Shown here piece by piece: positions 54,600-63,590 of a stretch of 64,000 nucleotides of DNA. The stretch spans positions 157,688-221,687 of the forward strand of contig NZ_FNFF01000003.1 in the NCBI RefSeq assembly GCF_900100315.1, in the 5' to 3' direction. Numbering within the stretch: the first letter of the stretch is position 1; each line of letters opens with the position of its first letter. A program made the translations under genes and the position numbers. The notes beneath the pieces were generated by a model that did no database searches, was not told the origin of the DNA, and saw only the letters and a list, made by a program, of their open reading frames with translations. The stretch comes from Streptomyces indicus. Lineage in GTDB: Bacteria > Actinomycetota > Actinomycetes > Streptomycetales > Streptomycetaceae.

Positions 54600-57005
54600 A
54601 TGACGAGCATTCCGCCGCCGGCCGAGGAACTGCGCCTCCTCGACCACGAACTCGCCCGACTGGACGCCCGCCGCGCCCAGTTGCTGACCCGCAGAGCCTG
54701 GCTGGTCGGCGTGGTGCAGCAGCCCTCGGCAGCGGCCACGCCGCCGGGTTGGCAGGGCTGGGCCCCGCGTACGCCCGCTCCCTCTGCGCCTGCTCGCGAG
54801 ACGGCACCTTCCGGCGTGCAGAACGTGCTCCTCACGCTCGGCGGCATCCTGCTCGCCATCGGCGCGATCGCCTTCACGGTGGTCAGCTGGGGTGCGCTGG
54901 GCATCGGCGGCCGCAGTGCGGTGCTCGCCGCGATCACGCTCGGCGCACTGGCTCTCCCGGCCGTCCTGCTGCGCCGCGGCCTGTCCGCCACGGCCGAGGC
55001 GATCGCGTGCGTCGGCCTGCTCCTGACGGTCCTGGACGCGTACGCCCTGCACACCGCCGCGCTGCCGGACACGGACCCACTCGGCTACGCGGCCGCCGCC
55101 TCGGCGGTCCTCGCCGCGCTCTGGACGGGCTACGGCCTGATCCTGCCCAGGCTGCACGTGCCCGCACCGGCCGGCATCGCGACGGCCCAACTCCCGCTGC
55201 TGTTCTGGTGGGCGGCCTCCGAAGGCGGCCCACATCTGCTGAGCGCCGCCTTCCTCGCCACGTCCGCCGCGTCCACCTCGGCCGCGCTCCTGATCACGCG
55301 TGCACCGGCCCGGGTGACGGCTGCGGCGGGCGCCGCCGCGACCGGCGTATGCGGGCTGCTCACGGCAGCCGGCCTGGCCTTCGCCGCTAGCACTCCCTCC
55401 GAGGCGATCGAGGCGGCAGCCCATCTCGCCTGCGCGGCCGCGCTCGCCTCGATCGCGGCCTGGCGCATCCGGCACTCCGGCCTCGCCACCGCCACGGCGG
55501 CCATCGGCGCGCTGGCCGTCCTGCTCGCGACCGTCGGCGTCCTGCGGACCACGCTGCCGGGCGACTGGACCGTGGTCGCCCAACTCCTGTGCGCCGCGGC
55601 GCTCCTGACGCTCGTACGCAGCCGGCTGCCGCGACCGGTCCGGCTGGGCGTGGCCGGCACGTCCGCCGCGGTCCTCGCCCTGGCCTTCCTCTGGACGCTG
55701 CCCGCGCTCGGCACCGCGGTCCTCGGCCCGGTCGAGCAGCTGGCGGGCGTCTGGGCGGGAGCGACCGACCGCGCGTCGGTGCCCGGCGCGGACGGCCTGG
55801 CGGTCGTGACGGCCCTGCTGCTCCTCGCGGGTGTGCTCGCAGTCGCGCACCGGCTGGGGGACGGACGCCCCTGGCGCACCCCGGCCGGGGTCGCCGCTGC
55901 CGCCTTCGCGTGGGCCGCCCTCACCGTCGTACCGCTGGCCCTGAGCCTCGACCACGCCGTCGAATCGGCGGCCCACCTGGCCCTGGCGACGCTCGCGCTC
56001 GCGACGTCCGTGGCGACGGCCCGCAGCACGCGCCCCTCCCGACCACTCGCGGTCACGACCCTGGCCTGCTTCTTCACCTCCGCCCTCACCGCGTCCCTGC
56101 TCGCCCTGGCAGCCGAACCCACCACCTTCCTCGCCCTCGGCACCCTCCTGGCCCTGACGATCGCCGCCACGGCCCTCCACCCGTCCGGCGCCCGCCGGTC
56201 GGTGCTCGCCGTCACCGCCGTCGGCGCCGCGGCCGGTATCGCGGTGGCCGCCCCCTCCGCTCTCGAACTCCCCGCCCACCAGACCGCGTTCGCCCTCCTG
56301 ACGGTCCCCGCCGTCACCGCACTTCTCGGCGCCCACCTGCGCGCCCACACGTATGCGCTCCCCGTCGAACTCGCGGGCGCCGCGGCGGCGCTGGTCGCCC
56401 TCACGCTCGCGGCCACCGACACCCCCGCTCTGTCGCTCGCACTCGCGCTGGCCGGGGCGATCGCGTCGGGCACGGCCTTGCGCGCGGACCGCCGCCCGGC
56501 GGCCGCGTACACGGCAGGCGCCCTGTTCCTGCTGGCCACTTGGGTGCGGCTGGCGGCCTCGGGCATCACCACCCCCGAGGCGTACACGCTCCCCGTGACG
56601 GTGCTGGCGCTCGCGATCGGTTTCCTGCGGCGCCGCCGCGACCCCGAGGCCTCGTCCTGGGCCGCCTACGGCCCGGGCCTCGCCGTGACCCTGCTGCCCA
56701 GCCTCGCCGCGGCCTGGGGCGACCCGCACTGGCTGCGTCCGCTCCTGCTCGGCTCGGCCGCGCTGCTCGTCACACTGCTCGGCGCCCGCCACCGCCTCCA
56801 GGCACCCCTCGCACTCGGCGGCACCACACTGGCCCTGGTCGCCGTGCACGAACTCGCCCCGTACGTGGTGCAGGTGGTCGGCGCACTCCCCCGCTGGCTG
56901 CCGCCCGCCGCGGCCGGAATGCTGCTCCTGGCGCTCGGCGCGACATACGAACAACGCCTGCGCAACGCCCGCCGACTTCGCGAACTGGTCGGCCGTATGC
57001 ACTGA
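54600..57005 (+). CDS. Large polytopic membrane protein with SCO7613 C-terminal-like domain
   Basis: The start ATG 54600 gives 801 residues. A short coiled-coil/Leu-rich head (PPPAEELRLLDHELARLDARRAQLLTRRAWL) is followed by a Pro/Ala linker and then by more than 20 hydrophobic segments from about residue 75 to 790. It is very rich in Ala and Leu. Streptomyces proteins with this layout are annotated as SCO7613 C-terminal domain membrane proteins. No transport or enzyme motif is visible and the role is unknown. ATG 54576 would add eight residues and overlaps nothing, but shows no ribosome site. Confidence 0.85.
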   Translation: MTSIPPPAEELRLLDHELARLDARRAQLLTRRAWLVGVVQQPSAAATPPGWQGWAPRTPAPSAPARETAPSGVQNVLLTLGGILLAIGAIAFTVVSWGALGIGGRSAVLAAITLGALALPAVLLRRGLSATAEAIACVGLLLTVLDAYALHTAALPDTDPLGYAAAASAVLAALWTGYGLILPRLHVPAPAGIATAQLPLLFWWAASEGGPHLLSAAFLATSAASTSAALLITRAPARVTAAAGAAATGVCGLLTAAGLAFAASTPSEAIEAAAHLACAAALASIAAWRIRHSGLATATAAIGALAVLLATVGVLRTTLPGDWTVVAQLLCAAALLTLVRSRLPRPVRLGVAGTSAAVLALAFLWTLPALGTAVLGPVEQLAGVWAGATDRASVPGADGLAVVTALLLLAGVLAVAHRLGDGRPWRTPAGVAAAAFAWAALTVVPLALSLDHAVESAAHLALATLALATSVATARSTRPSRPLAVTTLACFFTSALTASLLALAAEPTTFLALGTLLALTIAATALHPSGARRSVLAVTAVGAAAGIAVAAPSALELPAHQTAFALLTVPAVTALLGAHLRAHTYALPVELAGAAAALVALTLAATDTPALSLALALAGAIASGTALRADRRPAAAYTAGALFLLATWVRLAASGITTPEAYTLPVTVLALAIGFLRRRRDPEASSWAAYGPGLAVTLLPSLAAAWGDPHWLRPLLLGSAALLVTLLGARHRLQAPLALGGTTLALVAVHELAPYVVQVVGALPRWLPPAAAGMLLLALGATYEQRLRNARRLRELVGRMH

Positions 57006-57080
57006 TTGACGGCCGTATGCAGCATGAGCGAGCAATTCCGCCGGAAAACAGCGGACGGCCGCTCAACTCCCCACAAAAAC

Positions 57081-57119
57081 CAAGAAGTCCGCGAGATTCG
57101 GAATCTCGCGGACTTCTTG
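57081..57119. terminator. Perfect hairpin terminator between membrane protein gene and tRNA-Val
   Basis: Nineteen-base arms (57081-57099 and 57101-57119) are exact complements. It lies between the rightward membrane protein gene and the leftward tRNA gene. Confidence 0.93.
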
Positions 57120-57125
57120 TCCGGG

Positions 57126-57197
57126 TGGGCGATACTGGGTTCGAACCAGTGACCTCTTCGGTGTGAACGAAGCGCTCTCCCACTGAGCTAATCGCCC
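57126..57197 (-). tRNA. tRNA-Val, anticodon CAC (copy 2)
   Basis: This 72-nt gene is base-for-base the same as the copy at 53928-53999, in the same orientation, with loop TTCACAC. Flanks differ except for a short GTGGGCGAT / CGCCCGGG edge, so the identity is confined to the tRNA and a few bases. Confidence 0.96.
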
Positions 57198-57259
57198 GGG
57201 CGCAGGAAGAACCTTACCGCACGTCAGGGGCGTCCCGAACCACCCCCGCGGTCAGCGGC

Positions 57260-57724
57260 TCACTCGTCGATCTTCCACGGCATCGTGAAGCCGAACTTCC
57301 ACAGGTAGATGCCGAGCAGCACGCCGACGATCACCAGGCCGATGCTCGTCAGGATGATGTTGCGTCGGCGCACCTTCGGGTCGAGCGCACGCTGCGCCGC
57401 CTCGGTGACCTTGCGCTTCGTCCAGCGAAGTACCAGCTGGGCCCAGACGAACTCGGTCGCCCAGATCGCCATGCCACCGAAGATCACGACCCAGCCGGGC
57501 CCCGGCAGCGGCAGCATGATGATGCCGGCCACGACGACCACCAGGCCGACGATGAAGATGCCGACCTGCCAGCTCAGGTGCAGCGCCCTGCGCGCCTTGA
57601 TGAACTCAGGGGCCTTGGAACCGAGCCCCTCCTCGGTCACGGTCGTCCCCAGAACCTCGTGCTCGTCGTCCCTCTGCGCCTGCGCGCCGACGGTCTCGTC
57701 CGCCCCGCTACTCCCCGTATTCAT
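57260..57724 (-). CDS. TIGR02611/PGPGW family membrane protein
   Basis: The 154-residue protein from ATG 57724 has a polar N-terminus, then TM segments (SWQVGIFIVGLVVVVAGIIMLPLPGPGWVVIFGGMAIWATEF with the family PGPGW motif, and NIILTSIGLVIVGVLLGIYLWKF). The function is unknown. It lies divergently next to ssgB, the usual Streptomyces arrangement. ATG 57736 would add four residues. Confidence 0.9.
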   Translation of the reverse strand: MNTGSSGADETVGAQAQRDDEHEVLGTTVTEEGLGSKAPEFIKARRALHLSWQVGIFIVGLVVVVAGIIMLPLPGPGWVVIFGGMAIWATEFVWAQLVLRWTKRKVTEAAQRALDPKVRRRNIILTSIGLVIVGVLLGIYLWKFGFTMPWKIDE

Positions 57725-57915
57725 GGCGCCAGACATTACCCGACGGAAACCATTCACCGGAATGGCTCTATCGCACGAACCGGGACTCCGCTGTACGAGC
57801 GACCAAAATCGACTCAAAACCCTCAGAGGGGTTTACAACGGCACCGTAGGTGGCATGTCGATTTCGCCGACGTGCGAATCCCCGAGCGCACACTGAGCGA
57901 AAGGCCCTGGCGCTT

Positions 57916-58329
57916 ATGAACACCACGGTCAGCTGCGAGCTGCACCTGCGCCTCGTTGTGTCGAGCGAGTCCTCACTGCCTGTACCCGCAGGACTGCGGT
58001 ATGACACGGCCGATCCCTACGCCGTGCACGCCACCTTCCACACCGGAGCGGAGGAGACCGTCGAGTGGGTCTTCGCCCGCGATCTCCTCGCCGAGGGGCT
58101 GCACCGCCCCACCGGCACCGGTGATGTCCGTGTCTGGCCGTCCCGCAGTCACGGTCAAGGCGTGGTCTGCATCGCCCTGAGCTCCCCCGAGGGCGAGGCC
58201 CTGCTGGAGGCCCCGGCGCGGGCCCTGGAGTCGTTCCTGAAGCGGACCGACGCCGCTGTGCCCCCGGGCACCGAACACCGCCACTTCGATCTCGATACCG
58301 AGCTCTCGCACATCCTGGCCGAGAACTGA
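57916..58329 (+). CDS. ssgB: Sporulation-specific cell division protein SsgB
   Basis: The 137-residue protein (MNTTVSCELHLRLVVSSESSLPVPAGLRYD, then EETVEWVFARDLLAEGLHRPTGTGDVRVWPSR) is the almost invariant SsgA-like protein SsgB. SsgB recruits FtsZ, with SsgA, to future septum sites during sporulation. Its presence fixes the window as Streptomyces or a close relative. ssgB in S. coelicolor is known to be transcribed by a stress sigma factor of the sigma-H type. A GTTT at 57831 followed 14 bases later by GGTGGC resembles, imperfectly, such a promoter. Confidence 0.97.
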   Translation: MNTTVSCELHLRLVVSSESSLPVPAGLRYDTADPYAVHATFHTGAEETVEWVFARDLLAEGLHRPTGTGDVRVWPSRSHGQGVVCIALSSPEGEALLEAPARALESFLKRTDAAVPPGTEHRHFDLDTELSHILAEN

Positions 58330-58652
58330 GCCAGGCCGGGAGCAGCCCGGCGCCGTCCACTCGGGGAGACGGTCCGGGCCGTACAACCGCATACAGGCAG
58401 TGACCGGCGCCGTCGCCGCGGACCTCCGCGGCGGCGGCGTCGTTGTCGTGGGATCGAACGTGGCTGCCCCGTTGCCGCGGGAACGTCCGCGGCGTCCGCA
58501 CCGTTGTCGTGAGCACAAGCCCGTGCATTCCGGGCGCCGGGCATGCCCGCGACGGGCCTGGGCAGGCGGGCAGAGGCCCGTGGCGGGGTCAGCCGCTAGC
58601 ATCGGCCAGCAATCGGCGGGCAGCAGTCCGGCCTTCATCGCAGGGAGCGAAT
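58330..58652. other. 323-bp gap between ssgB and the CGNR gene
   Basis: I see no gene here. It contains a GC-rich hairpin (58411-58434, CGTCGCCGCGGA against TCCGCGGCGGCG with two mismatches' tolerance at the ends), two copies of GTTGTCGTG (58441 and 58503 regions), and a TAGCAT at 58597-58602 that could be the -10 of the next gene. The ssgB terminator may be the GGCCGGG...CCCGGC element just after its stop. Confidence 0.5.
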
Positions 58653-59219
58653 GTGCTGATCACCCACGACACCCGGTGCGCGCTGGACGCCGTGGTCGAT
58701 CTGGTGAACACGGCGCCCGATGACGGGAGCGCCGACGGGATCGACAGTCTTTCCTTGGTGTCCGACCTCGAGGACTTCGTGCGCGAGCACGACATCAGCG
58801 GTGTGGGTGTGCTGACGGAGCGGGATCTCGAGGCGGTACGGCAGATCCGCGAGCGGTTCTGCCAGGTGTTCGCGGCCGAGGACGCGGCGCGGGCCGCCGC
58901 GCTGATCAACGAGCTGGTGGCCGCGGCGGGCACGACCCCGCAGCTGACCGACCACGACGGCTTCGACTGGCATGTGCACTACTTCGCGCCCGGCGCCTCG
59001 GTCGCGGACCACCTTGCCGCCGACTGCGGGATGGCCCTGGCGTTCTTCGTGGTCGCGGGCGAGCAGGAGCGGCTGCGGCGCTGCGAGGCGCCGGACTGCC
59101 GGCGCGCGTTCGTGGACCTGTCGCGCAACCGTTCGCGGCGGTACTGCGACAGCCGTACGTGCGGGAACCGGCTGCACGTCGCGGCGTACCGCGCGCGGCG
59201 CAAGGAGGCCGCGGGCTGA
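58653..59219 (+). CDS. CGNR zinc-finger (ABATE domain) putative regulator
   Basis: The start GTG 58653 with GGGAG upstream gives 188 residues. The N-terminal ABATE-like domain (CALDAVVDLVNT, LTERDLEAVRQIRERFCQVF) is followed by the C-terminal CGNR zinc finger: RRCEAPDCRRAFVDLSRNRSRRYCDSRTCGNRLHVAAYRARR, with four Cys ligands. The finger is thought to bind DNA, and the family is annotated as transcriptional or stress-linked regulators, so regulation of nearby genes is possible but unproven. Confidence 0.92.
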   Translation: MLITHDTRCALDAVVDLVNTAPDDGSADGIDSLSLVSDLEDFVREHDISGVGVLTERDLEAVRQIRERFCQVFAAEDAARAAALINELVAAAGTTPQLTDHDGFDWHVHYFAPGASVADHLAADCGMALAFFVVAGEQERLRRCEAPDCRRAFVDLSRNRSRRYCDSRTCGNRLHVAAYRARRKEAAG

Positions 59220-59252
59220 CCGTCCGGCGGCCCGGCCCGCGGCACCCGCGGG

Positions 59253-59450
59253 TCAGAGCAGGAACAGGTCGTGGATCGCCGCCGCGAGGAGCAGGCAGCC
59301 GATCACGCCCAGGAAGATCATCAGCGGGGGCTGCGAGAGCGCGAACAGACAGCCGCGCGCTTCGGGGGCGGGCCGTGCCTCGGGGGTGGGCGCGGAAGGC
59401 GCCGACGGGGTCGCTGGTGGTGCGGGGGCCTGGCCCCGGGTGGTGTTCAT
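59253..59450 (-). CDS. Small tail-anchored membrane protein
   Basis: A 65-residue frame starts at ATG 59450. It has a Pro/Ala/Ser-rich soluble part and a C-terminal hydrophobic helix (LMIFLGVIGCLLLAAAIHDLFLL) ending at the stop, the layout of a tail-anchored protein. The ribosome site is weak (CCGAG). Third-position GC and lack of any competing frame support it, but no family is recognised. It faces the CGNR gene. Confidence 0.55.
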   Translation of the reverse strand: MNTTRGQAPAPPATPSAPSAPTPEARPAPEARGCLFALSQPPLMIFLGVIGCLLLAAAIHDLFLL

Positions 59451-59620
59451 CTCGGGGCGATGATGACGCACCGGGAGGGGCGCAGGGGGCTGAACACACC
59501 TACAGATGTGGGGAGTTCGCCGTTTCGCGTATACCTATGCGCGCACCCGTAACCACGCGGCGCGAGGCTGTTCGCGGGGCGCGGCGCGAAGAGCGGTGCC
59601 TTTCGACGTCCGCCGCGGAG

Positions 59621-60064
59621 TCAGATGCCGTGCTTCTTCAGGATCGCTTCGATGTCGCTGAAGTCCTCGGCCGGTTCGGCGGCCTTCGCGCGCGTGGCCG
59701 GCTGGGCGCCGGTGCGGCCCTGGCCGAGCGAGGGGGCCGAGGCCTTCGGCTCCACGGCCTCGCGACGGCCCGCCTTGGCGGCCTTGCGCTCCTTGCGGCC
59801 GCCCACGCCCGTACGCCGCTCGACGGCCCGGCTGGTCATGAACAGCACCCAGGACAGGCCGAGGATGCCGACGCCGACCCAGGTGGACGGCTTGAAGACC
59901 AGGTCCGAGACCCACTCCACCACACCCGTCATCACGAGTCCGACGGGGATCAGGGAGTAGGCGGCGATCCTGGTCGCGGCCAGGAAACGCTTGCGGTACG
60001 CGGTGATCGCGGCGATGCCCAGGCCTGCCGCGGACACAGCGGAACAGATGGTCTCGGCAAGCAT
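59621..60064 (-). CDS. Small membrane protein of unknown function
   Basis: The start ATG 60064, behind GGAGGG, gives 147 residues. Three hydrophobic segments (ICSAVSAAGLGIAAITAY, AAYSLIPVGLVMTGVVEWV, TWVGVGILGLSWVLFMTS) are followed by a basic, disordered region and a conserved-looking end EDFSDIEAILKKHGI. The C-terminal amphipathic helix may bind a partner. No family recognised. It is divergent from the DsbA-like gene. Confidence 0.82.
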   Translation of the reverse strand: MLAETICSAVSAAGLGIAAITAYRKRFLAATRIAAYSLIPVGLVMTGVVEWVSDLVFKPSTWVGVGILGLSWVLFMTSRAVERRTGVGGRKERKAAKAGRREAVEPKASAPSLGQGRTGAQPATRAKAAEPAEDFSDIEAILKKHGI

Positions 60065-60243
60065 CCGGCCCTCCAGCAAGGGGTGCGGTCCTCGGCGGTC
60101 TCTCCGCGCGGCGGTCCCTTCCATCGTGCACCGGTCCGGGGTCCGAGGGCCACGATCCCGGGCGACCTCAGGGAGAACTCCGGGTTCTTCTCCTCCGCAG
60201 GTCCGGGTTGGGGCGGCGCGCTTGCGACTGGGAGACTGGCCCC

Positions 60244-60765
60244 ATGAGCGACTCCGTCCCCGCAAGCCCCGCCCCTGCTGTGCTCAACCTCTGGTGCGAG
60301 CTCCAGTGCCCCGACTGCCGCACCGCCCTCGACGACGTCCGCGCCCTGCGCGAGCGCTACGGGGACCGCCTCGACGTACGGCTGCGGCATTTCCCGCTGG
60401 ACAAGCACAAGCACTCCTACGCCGCGGCGCAGGCCGCCGAGGAGGCCTTCGAGCTCGGGCAGGGCTGGCCGTTCGTGGAGGCGGTGCTCGCCCGGGTCGA
60501 GGAGTTCGACGCGAAGGGCGAGCAGCTGCTGTTCGACGTGGCGCGCGAACTGGGCCTGGACGCCGACGAGTTGGACACCGCCCTCGTCGACGGCCGGCAC
60601 ACCCTGATCGTGGACATCGACCAGGCCGAGGGCAAGGCGATCGGCGTGACCGGCACGCCCACGTACGTCATCGACGGCGAGCGGCTCGACGGCGGGCAGA
60701 GCCAGGACGGGCTCCGCGAGCGCATCGAGACGATCGTCGACCGGGTGCTGGGCGAAGGCGCCTGA
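60244..60765 (+). CDS. DsbA/thioredoxin-fold protein
   Basis: The 173-residue protein has the active site CPDC (22-25) with an extra Cys18, in LNLWCELQCPDCRTALDDVRAL, and the cis-proline loop GVTGTPTYVIDGERLDGGQS. The intervening helical insert (FPLDKHKHSYAAAQAAEEAFELGQGWPFVEAVLA) matches DSBA-like oxidoreductases. No signal peptide is present, so it is likely a cytoplasmic thiol oxidoreductase rather than an export foldase. Confidence 0.92.
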   Translation: MSDSVPASPAPAVLNLWCELQCPDCRTALDDVRALRERYGDRLDVRLRHFPLDKHKHSYAAAQAAEEAFELGQGWPFVEAVLARVEEFDAKGEQLLFDVARELGLDADELDTALVDGRHTLIVDIDQAEGKAIGVTGTPTYVIDGERLDGGQSQDGLRERIETIVDRVLGEGA

Positions 60766-60777
60766 AGATTTGATTCT

Positions 60778-60822
60778 GGCCCCGGGTCCGGTGGGACGGA
60801 AGCGTCCGACCGGACCGGGGCC
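60778..60822. terminator. Hairpin terminator between DsbA-like and GNAT genes
   Basis: Arms of about 20 bases (60778-60798 and 60803-60822) pair with a small bulge around GAAG, between convergent genes. Confidence 0.85.
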
Positions 60823-60828
60823 GACGGC

Positions 60829-61650
60829 TCAGAGCGGCTTGTAGACGGTGTGCGAGGTCGGCACGTAGCCGAGGGACTCGTACAGACGCAGCGCCGGGGT
60901 GTTCTCCGTGAAGACGTTCAGGGCGATCCGGGCCGCGCCGGCCGCACGGGCGTCGCGTTCGGCGAGCTGGAGCAGGGTGCGGCCGTGGCCCCGGCCGCGG
61001 TAGGCCTCCTCGACCTGCACCCAGTACACGTAGCGGCCGTCCTCCTGACCCGCGACCCAGATCGTGCCCGCCACGTCCTCGCCGTCCAGGAGGCAGGTGA
61101 TCCACATGTCCGGCGTACCGAGGCCGTCGGGCAGCAGCTGCGCGTGGTCCGCCTCGGACTTGGCGTGGGCCGCCTCCTCGGACAGGCCGCGCTCGATCCA
61201 CGTCCGTACGTATTTGGCCTTGGTGTCCTCGAGCCAGGCCGGGTACTCCTCCTCGGCCATCGGACGTGCGCGGCACCCCTCGGGCAGGACCGGCGCGGGG
61301 CCGATGAGTTCCTTGGCCATGGCGCGGTTGCGTTCGACGTAGCCGAGTGCGGCGGCCAGGCGCAGGGCCACGTCCGCGTCGGCCGGTATCTGCGCCTCCA
61401 CGCGCGTGCAGCGCCAGCTGCGCAGCACTTCCTCCGCGGCGAGCGCGGCCACCGTGCCCCGGCCGCGCCTGCGGTCCGGCTCCTCGATGTGCAGCGAGCG
61501 GATCCGGCCCACGCTCGGGCCGTACGCGGGATGGGTGGCGAGCTCGACGGAGCCCACGGGGCGGCTGTTCACACACACCTGGAACGGGCGCGAACGGGCG
61601 CCGTCGGCGCTGCGGTGGAGCGGCGCGGTGGGCCGCAGGGTCGTGGTCAT
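60829..61650 (-). CDS. Protein with two GNAT acetyltransferase domains
   Basis: The start ATG 61650 gives 273 residues. An N-terminal GNAT-like half (IRSLHIEEPDRRRGRGTVAALAAEEVLRSW, ALRLAAALGYVERNRAMAKEL) is followed by a second half with the full acetyl-CoA motif VEEAYRGRGHGRTLLQLAERDARAAGAARIALNVFTENTPALRLYESLGY. Only the C-terminal half has the canonical R-G-x-G-H/R-G signature next to NVF and LYESLGY, but RRRGRGT in the first half is close. Substrate unknown. Confidence 0.92.
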   Translation of the reverse strand: MTTTLRPTAPLHRSADGARSRPFQVCVNSRPVGSVELATHPAYGPSVGRIRSLHIEEPDRRRGRGTVAALAAEEVLRSWRCTRVEAQIPADADVALRLAAALGYVERNRAMAKELIGPAPVLPEGCRARPMAEEEYPAWLEDTKAKYVRTWIERGLSEEAAHAKSEADHAQLLPDGLGTPDMWITCLLDGEDVAGTIWVAGQEDGRYVYWVQVEEAYRGRGHGRTLLQLAERDARAAGAARIALNVFTENTPALRLYESLGYVPTSHTVYKPL

Positions 61651-61740
61651 CACACGAGTTCTACCCAGGGCCGGGGGCCTGCGTCATCCCCCGGCCGGAC
61701 TCGGTCCACATCGCCGTACCTGCGGGCCGAGCCGTCGGGC

Positions 61741-62556
61741 CTACGGGTCCAGGTCGTCGGCCGCGCGCTCGTCGAACGCGCGCATCGCCTTGGCGGTCAC
61801 CGGTCCGGGCACCAGCTCGCGGTCGTCCACACGGTGCACGGCCTGGATGTCGCGCAGGGTCGAGGTCAGGAAGACCTCTTCGGCCTCGGCGAGCACCTCG
61901 AACGGCAGGTCGGTCTCCTGCGCACCGGTCCACTCGACCGCGAGGGCCCGCGTGATGCCGGCGAGGCAGCCGGAGGCGACCGGCGGGGTGTGGATCTCGC
62001 CGTCGAGGACGACGAAGACATTGGAGCCGGTGCCCTCGCACAGCCGGCCCACCGTGTTGGCGAACAGGGCCTCGCTGGCGCCGTGTTCGTGCGCCCGGGC
62101 CAGGGCGACGACGTTCTCCGCGTACGAAGTGGTCTTGAGGCCGGTCAGGGCGCCGCGCTCGTTGCGGGTCCACGGCACGGTGATCACGGCGGTGCTGTCC
62201 GGGCGGCGGGAGGTCTCGCCGAGTGCGACCACCAGGGTCGGTCCCGCGTCGCCGCGGTCCGAGCCGAGCGGCGAGAGGCCGCCGGTGTACGTGATGCGCA
62301 GGCGGCCGAGCGGCATCGGGTTGGCCTCGACCACGGCGGCGCACGCGCGGCGCACCTCGTCGAGGTCGGGCTCGGGCAGACCGAGGCCGCGGGCGGAGCG
62401 GGCGAGCCGGTCGAGGTGGCGGGTGAGGGCGAACGTCCTGCCCTCGGTCGCCTTCACGGTCTCGAACACACCGTCGCCGACGGTCAGTCCGTGGTCGAGG
62501 ACGGAGACCCGCGCCTCGTCGTGCTCCTGCAGGCCGCCGTCGAGCCAGATCTTCAC
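61741..62556 (-). CDS. pabC: Class IV aminotransferase, aminodeoxychorismate lyase-like
   Basis: The start GTG 62556 behind GGAGGG gives 271 residues. VSVLDHGLTVGDGVFETVK, RLRITYTGGLSPLG, the PLP Lys in ALTGLKTTSYAENVVALARA, and EALFANTVGRLCEGTGSNVFVV match PabC, which converts 4-amino-4-deoxychorismate to p-aminobenzoate and pyruvate. The GTG overlaps the pabB stop by four bases, which strongly supports the folate pathway assignment over branched-chain or D-amino-acid aminotransferase. Confidence 0.92.
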   Translation of the reverse strand: MKIWLDGGLQEHDEARVSVLDHGLTVGDGVFETVKATEGRTFALTRHLDRLARSARGLGLPEPDLDEVRRACAAVVEANPMPLGRLRITYTGGLSPLGSDRGDAGPTLVVALGETSRRPDSTAVITVPWTRNERGALTGLKTTSYAENVVALARAHEHGASEALFANTVGRLCEGTGSNVFVVLDGEIHTPPVASGCLAGITRALAVEWTGAQETDLPFEVLAEAEEVFLTSTLRDIQAVHRVDDRELVPGPVTAKAMRAFDERAADDLDP

Positions 62557-63590
62557 GAGTGGTTCCCTCCGCTTGCTCCGTACGTCCCCGATGCTACGGC
62601 GAGCAGTCGGGACGCCTTCAGCTCGGTCTCCTGCCACTCGCGCTCGGGGTCGGAGCCCCAGGTGATGCCGGCACCGGTGCCGAAGCGCAGCACGCCCTCG
62701 GCGCGGTCGATCCAGAACGTGCGGATCCCGACGGCCAGTTCGCCTCTCCCCCGGTCTGCGTCCACCCAGCCGATGCCGCCGCAGTACGGGCCGCGCGGCG
62801 AGGTCTCCAGTGCCTCGATGATCCTGAGCGCGCTCGACTTGGGCGCTCCGGTCACCGAGCCGGGCGGGAAGGTGGCCGCGAACAGCTCGGGCCAGCCCGC
62901 GCCCTCGGCCAGCTCGCCGCGCACCGTGGAGACGAGGTGGACGAGGCCGGGGTGCTTCTCGACCACGCACAGCTCGGGGACGGTGACCGAGCCGGTGGCG
63001 CAGACGCGGCCCAGGTCGTTGCGTACGAGATCGACGATCATCACGTTCTCGGCGTGGTCCTTCTCCAGGAGGTCCGCCTCGGTCCGTCCCGTGCCCTTGA
63101 TCGGCCCGGACTCGACGATCCGTCCGTCGCGCCGCAGAAAGAGCTCCGGTGAGGCCGTGGCGATCTCCACGCCGTGCTCCGGGAGCCGGATCGTTCCTGC
63201 GTACGGCGCGGGATTGCCGTGGGCCAGCTCGGCGGTGAGGGCGTCCACGTCCGCGTCGGGCCCGATCGGTGCGCTCAGGACGCGGCAGAGATTCGCCTGG
63301 TAGACCTCGCCGGCCGCGATGTGCTCCCTGATGCGCCGCACGCCCGCCGTGTAGGCCTCGCGGTCGAGCGAGCTGGTCCAGGCATCCGCCGACGGCCCCT
63401 GCCAGCGTCCCGCGCGGACGGGAGGCGCTTCGCGTACGTCTCCGAAGCGGGCGCAGACGAGGCGGCCCTCGAAGTCGGCCGAGACGGCCCAGAAGCCGGT
63501 GGAGTCGAGGGCGGCGGGGTCACTGGTGACATCGCGCAGATCGGTGGCGATGAGGCCGCCGAGGCGTGCCATGGGAGCGGGGTCGTGCAC
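62553..63590 (-). CDS. pabB: Aminodeoxychorismate synthase component I
   Basis: The 345-residue protein is a chorismate-binding enzyme: AAGEVYQANLCRVLSAPI, IATASPELFLRRDGRIVESGPIKGTGR with the catalytic Lys in PIKGT, DLVRNDLGRVCATGSV and FPPGSVTGAPKSSALRIIEALE. The PIKGT form distinguishes PabB from anthranilate synthase (PIAGT). It makes aminodeoxychorismate for folate; the glutamine amidotransferase subunit is not nearby. GTG 63590 or ATG 63572 could be the start. Confidence 0.92.
   Translation of the reverse strand: MHDPAPMARLGGLIATDLRDVTSDPAALDSTGFWAVSADFEGRLVCARFGDVREAPPVRAGRWQGPSADAWTSSLDREAYTAGVRRIREHIAAGEVYQANLCRVLSAPIGPDADVDALTAELAHGNPAPYAGTIRLPEHGVEIATASPELFLRRDGRIVESGPIKGTGRTEADLLEKDHAENVMIVDLVRNDLGRVCATGSVTVPELCVVEKHPGLVHLVSTVRGELAEGAGWPELFAATFPPGSVTGAPKSSALRIIEALETSPRGPYCGGIGWVDADRGRGELAVGIRTFWIDRAEGVLRFGTGAGITWGSDPEREWQETELKASRLLAVASGTYGASGGNHS

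Noticed and set aside
54525..57035. Open frame of about 840 residues antisense to the SCO7613-like membrane protein
   Set aside because: Gly/Arg/Glu/Gln-biased string typical of an antisense shadow of an Ala/Leu-rich membrane protein.
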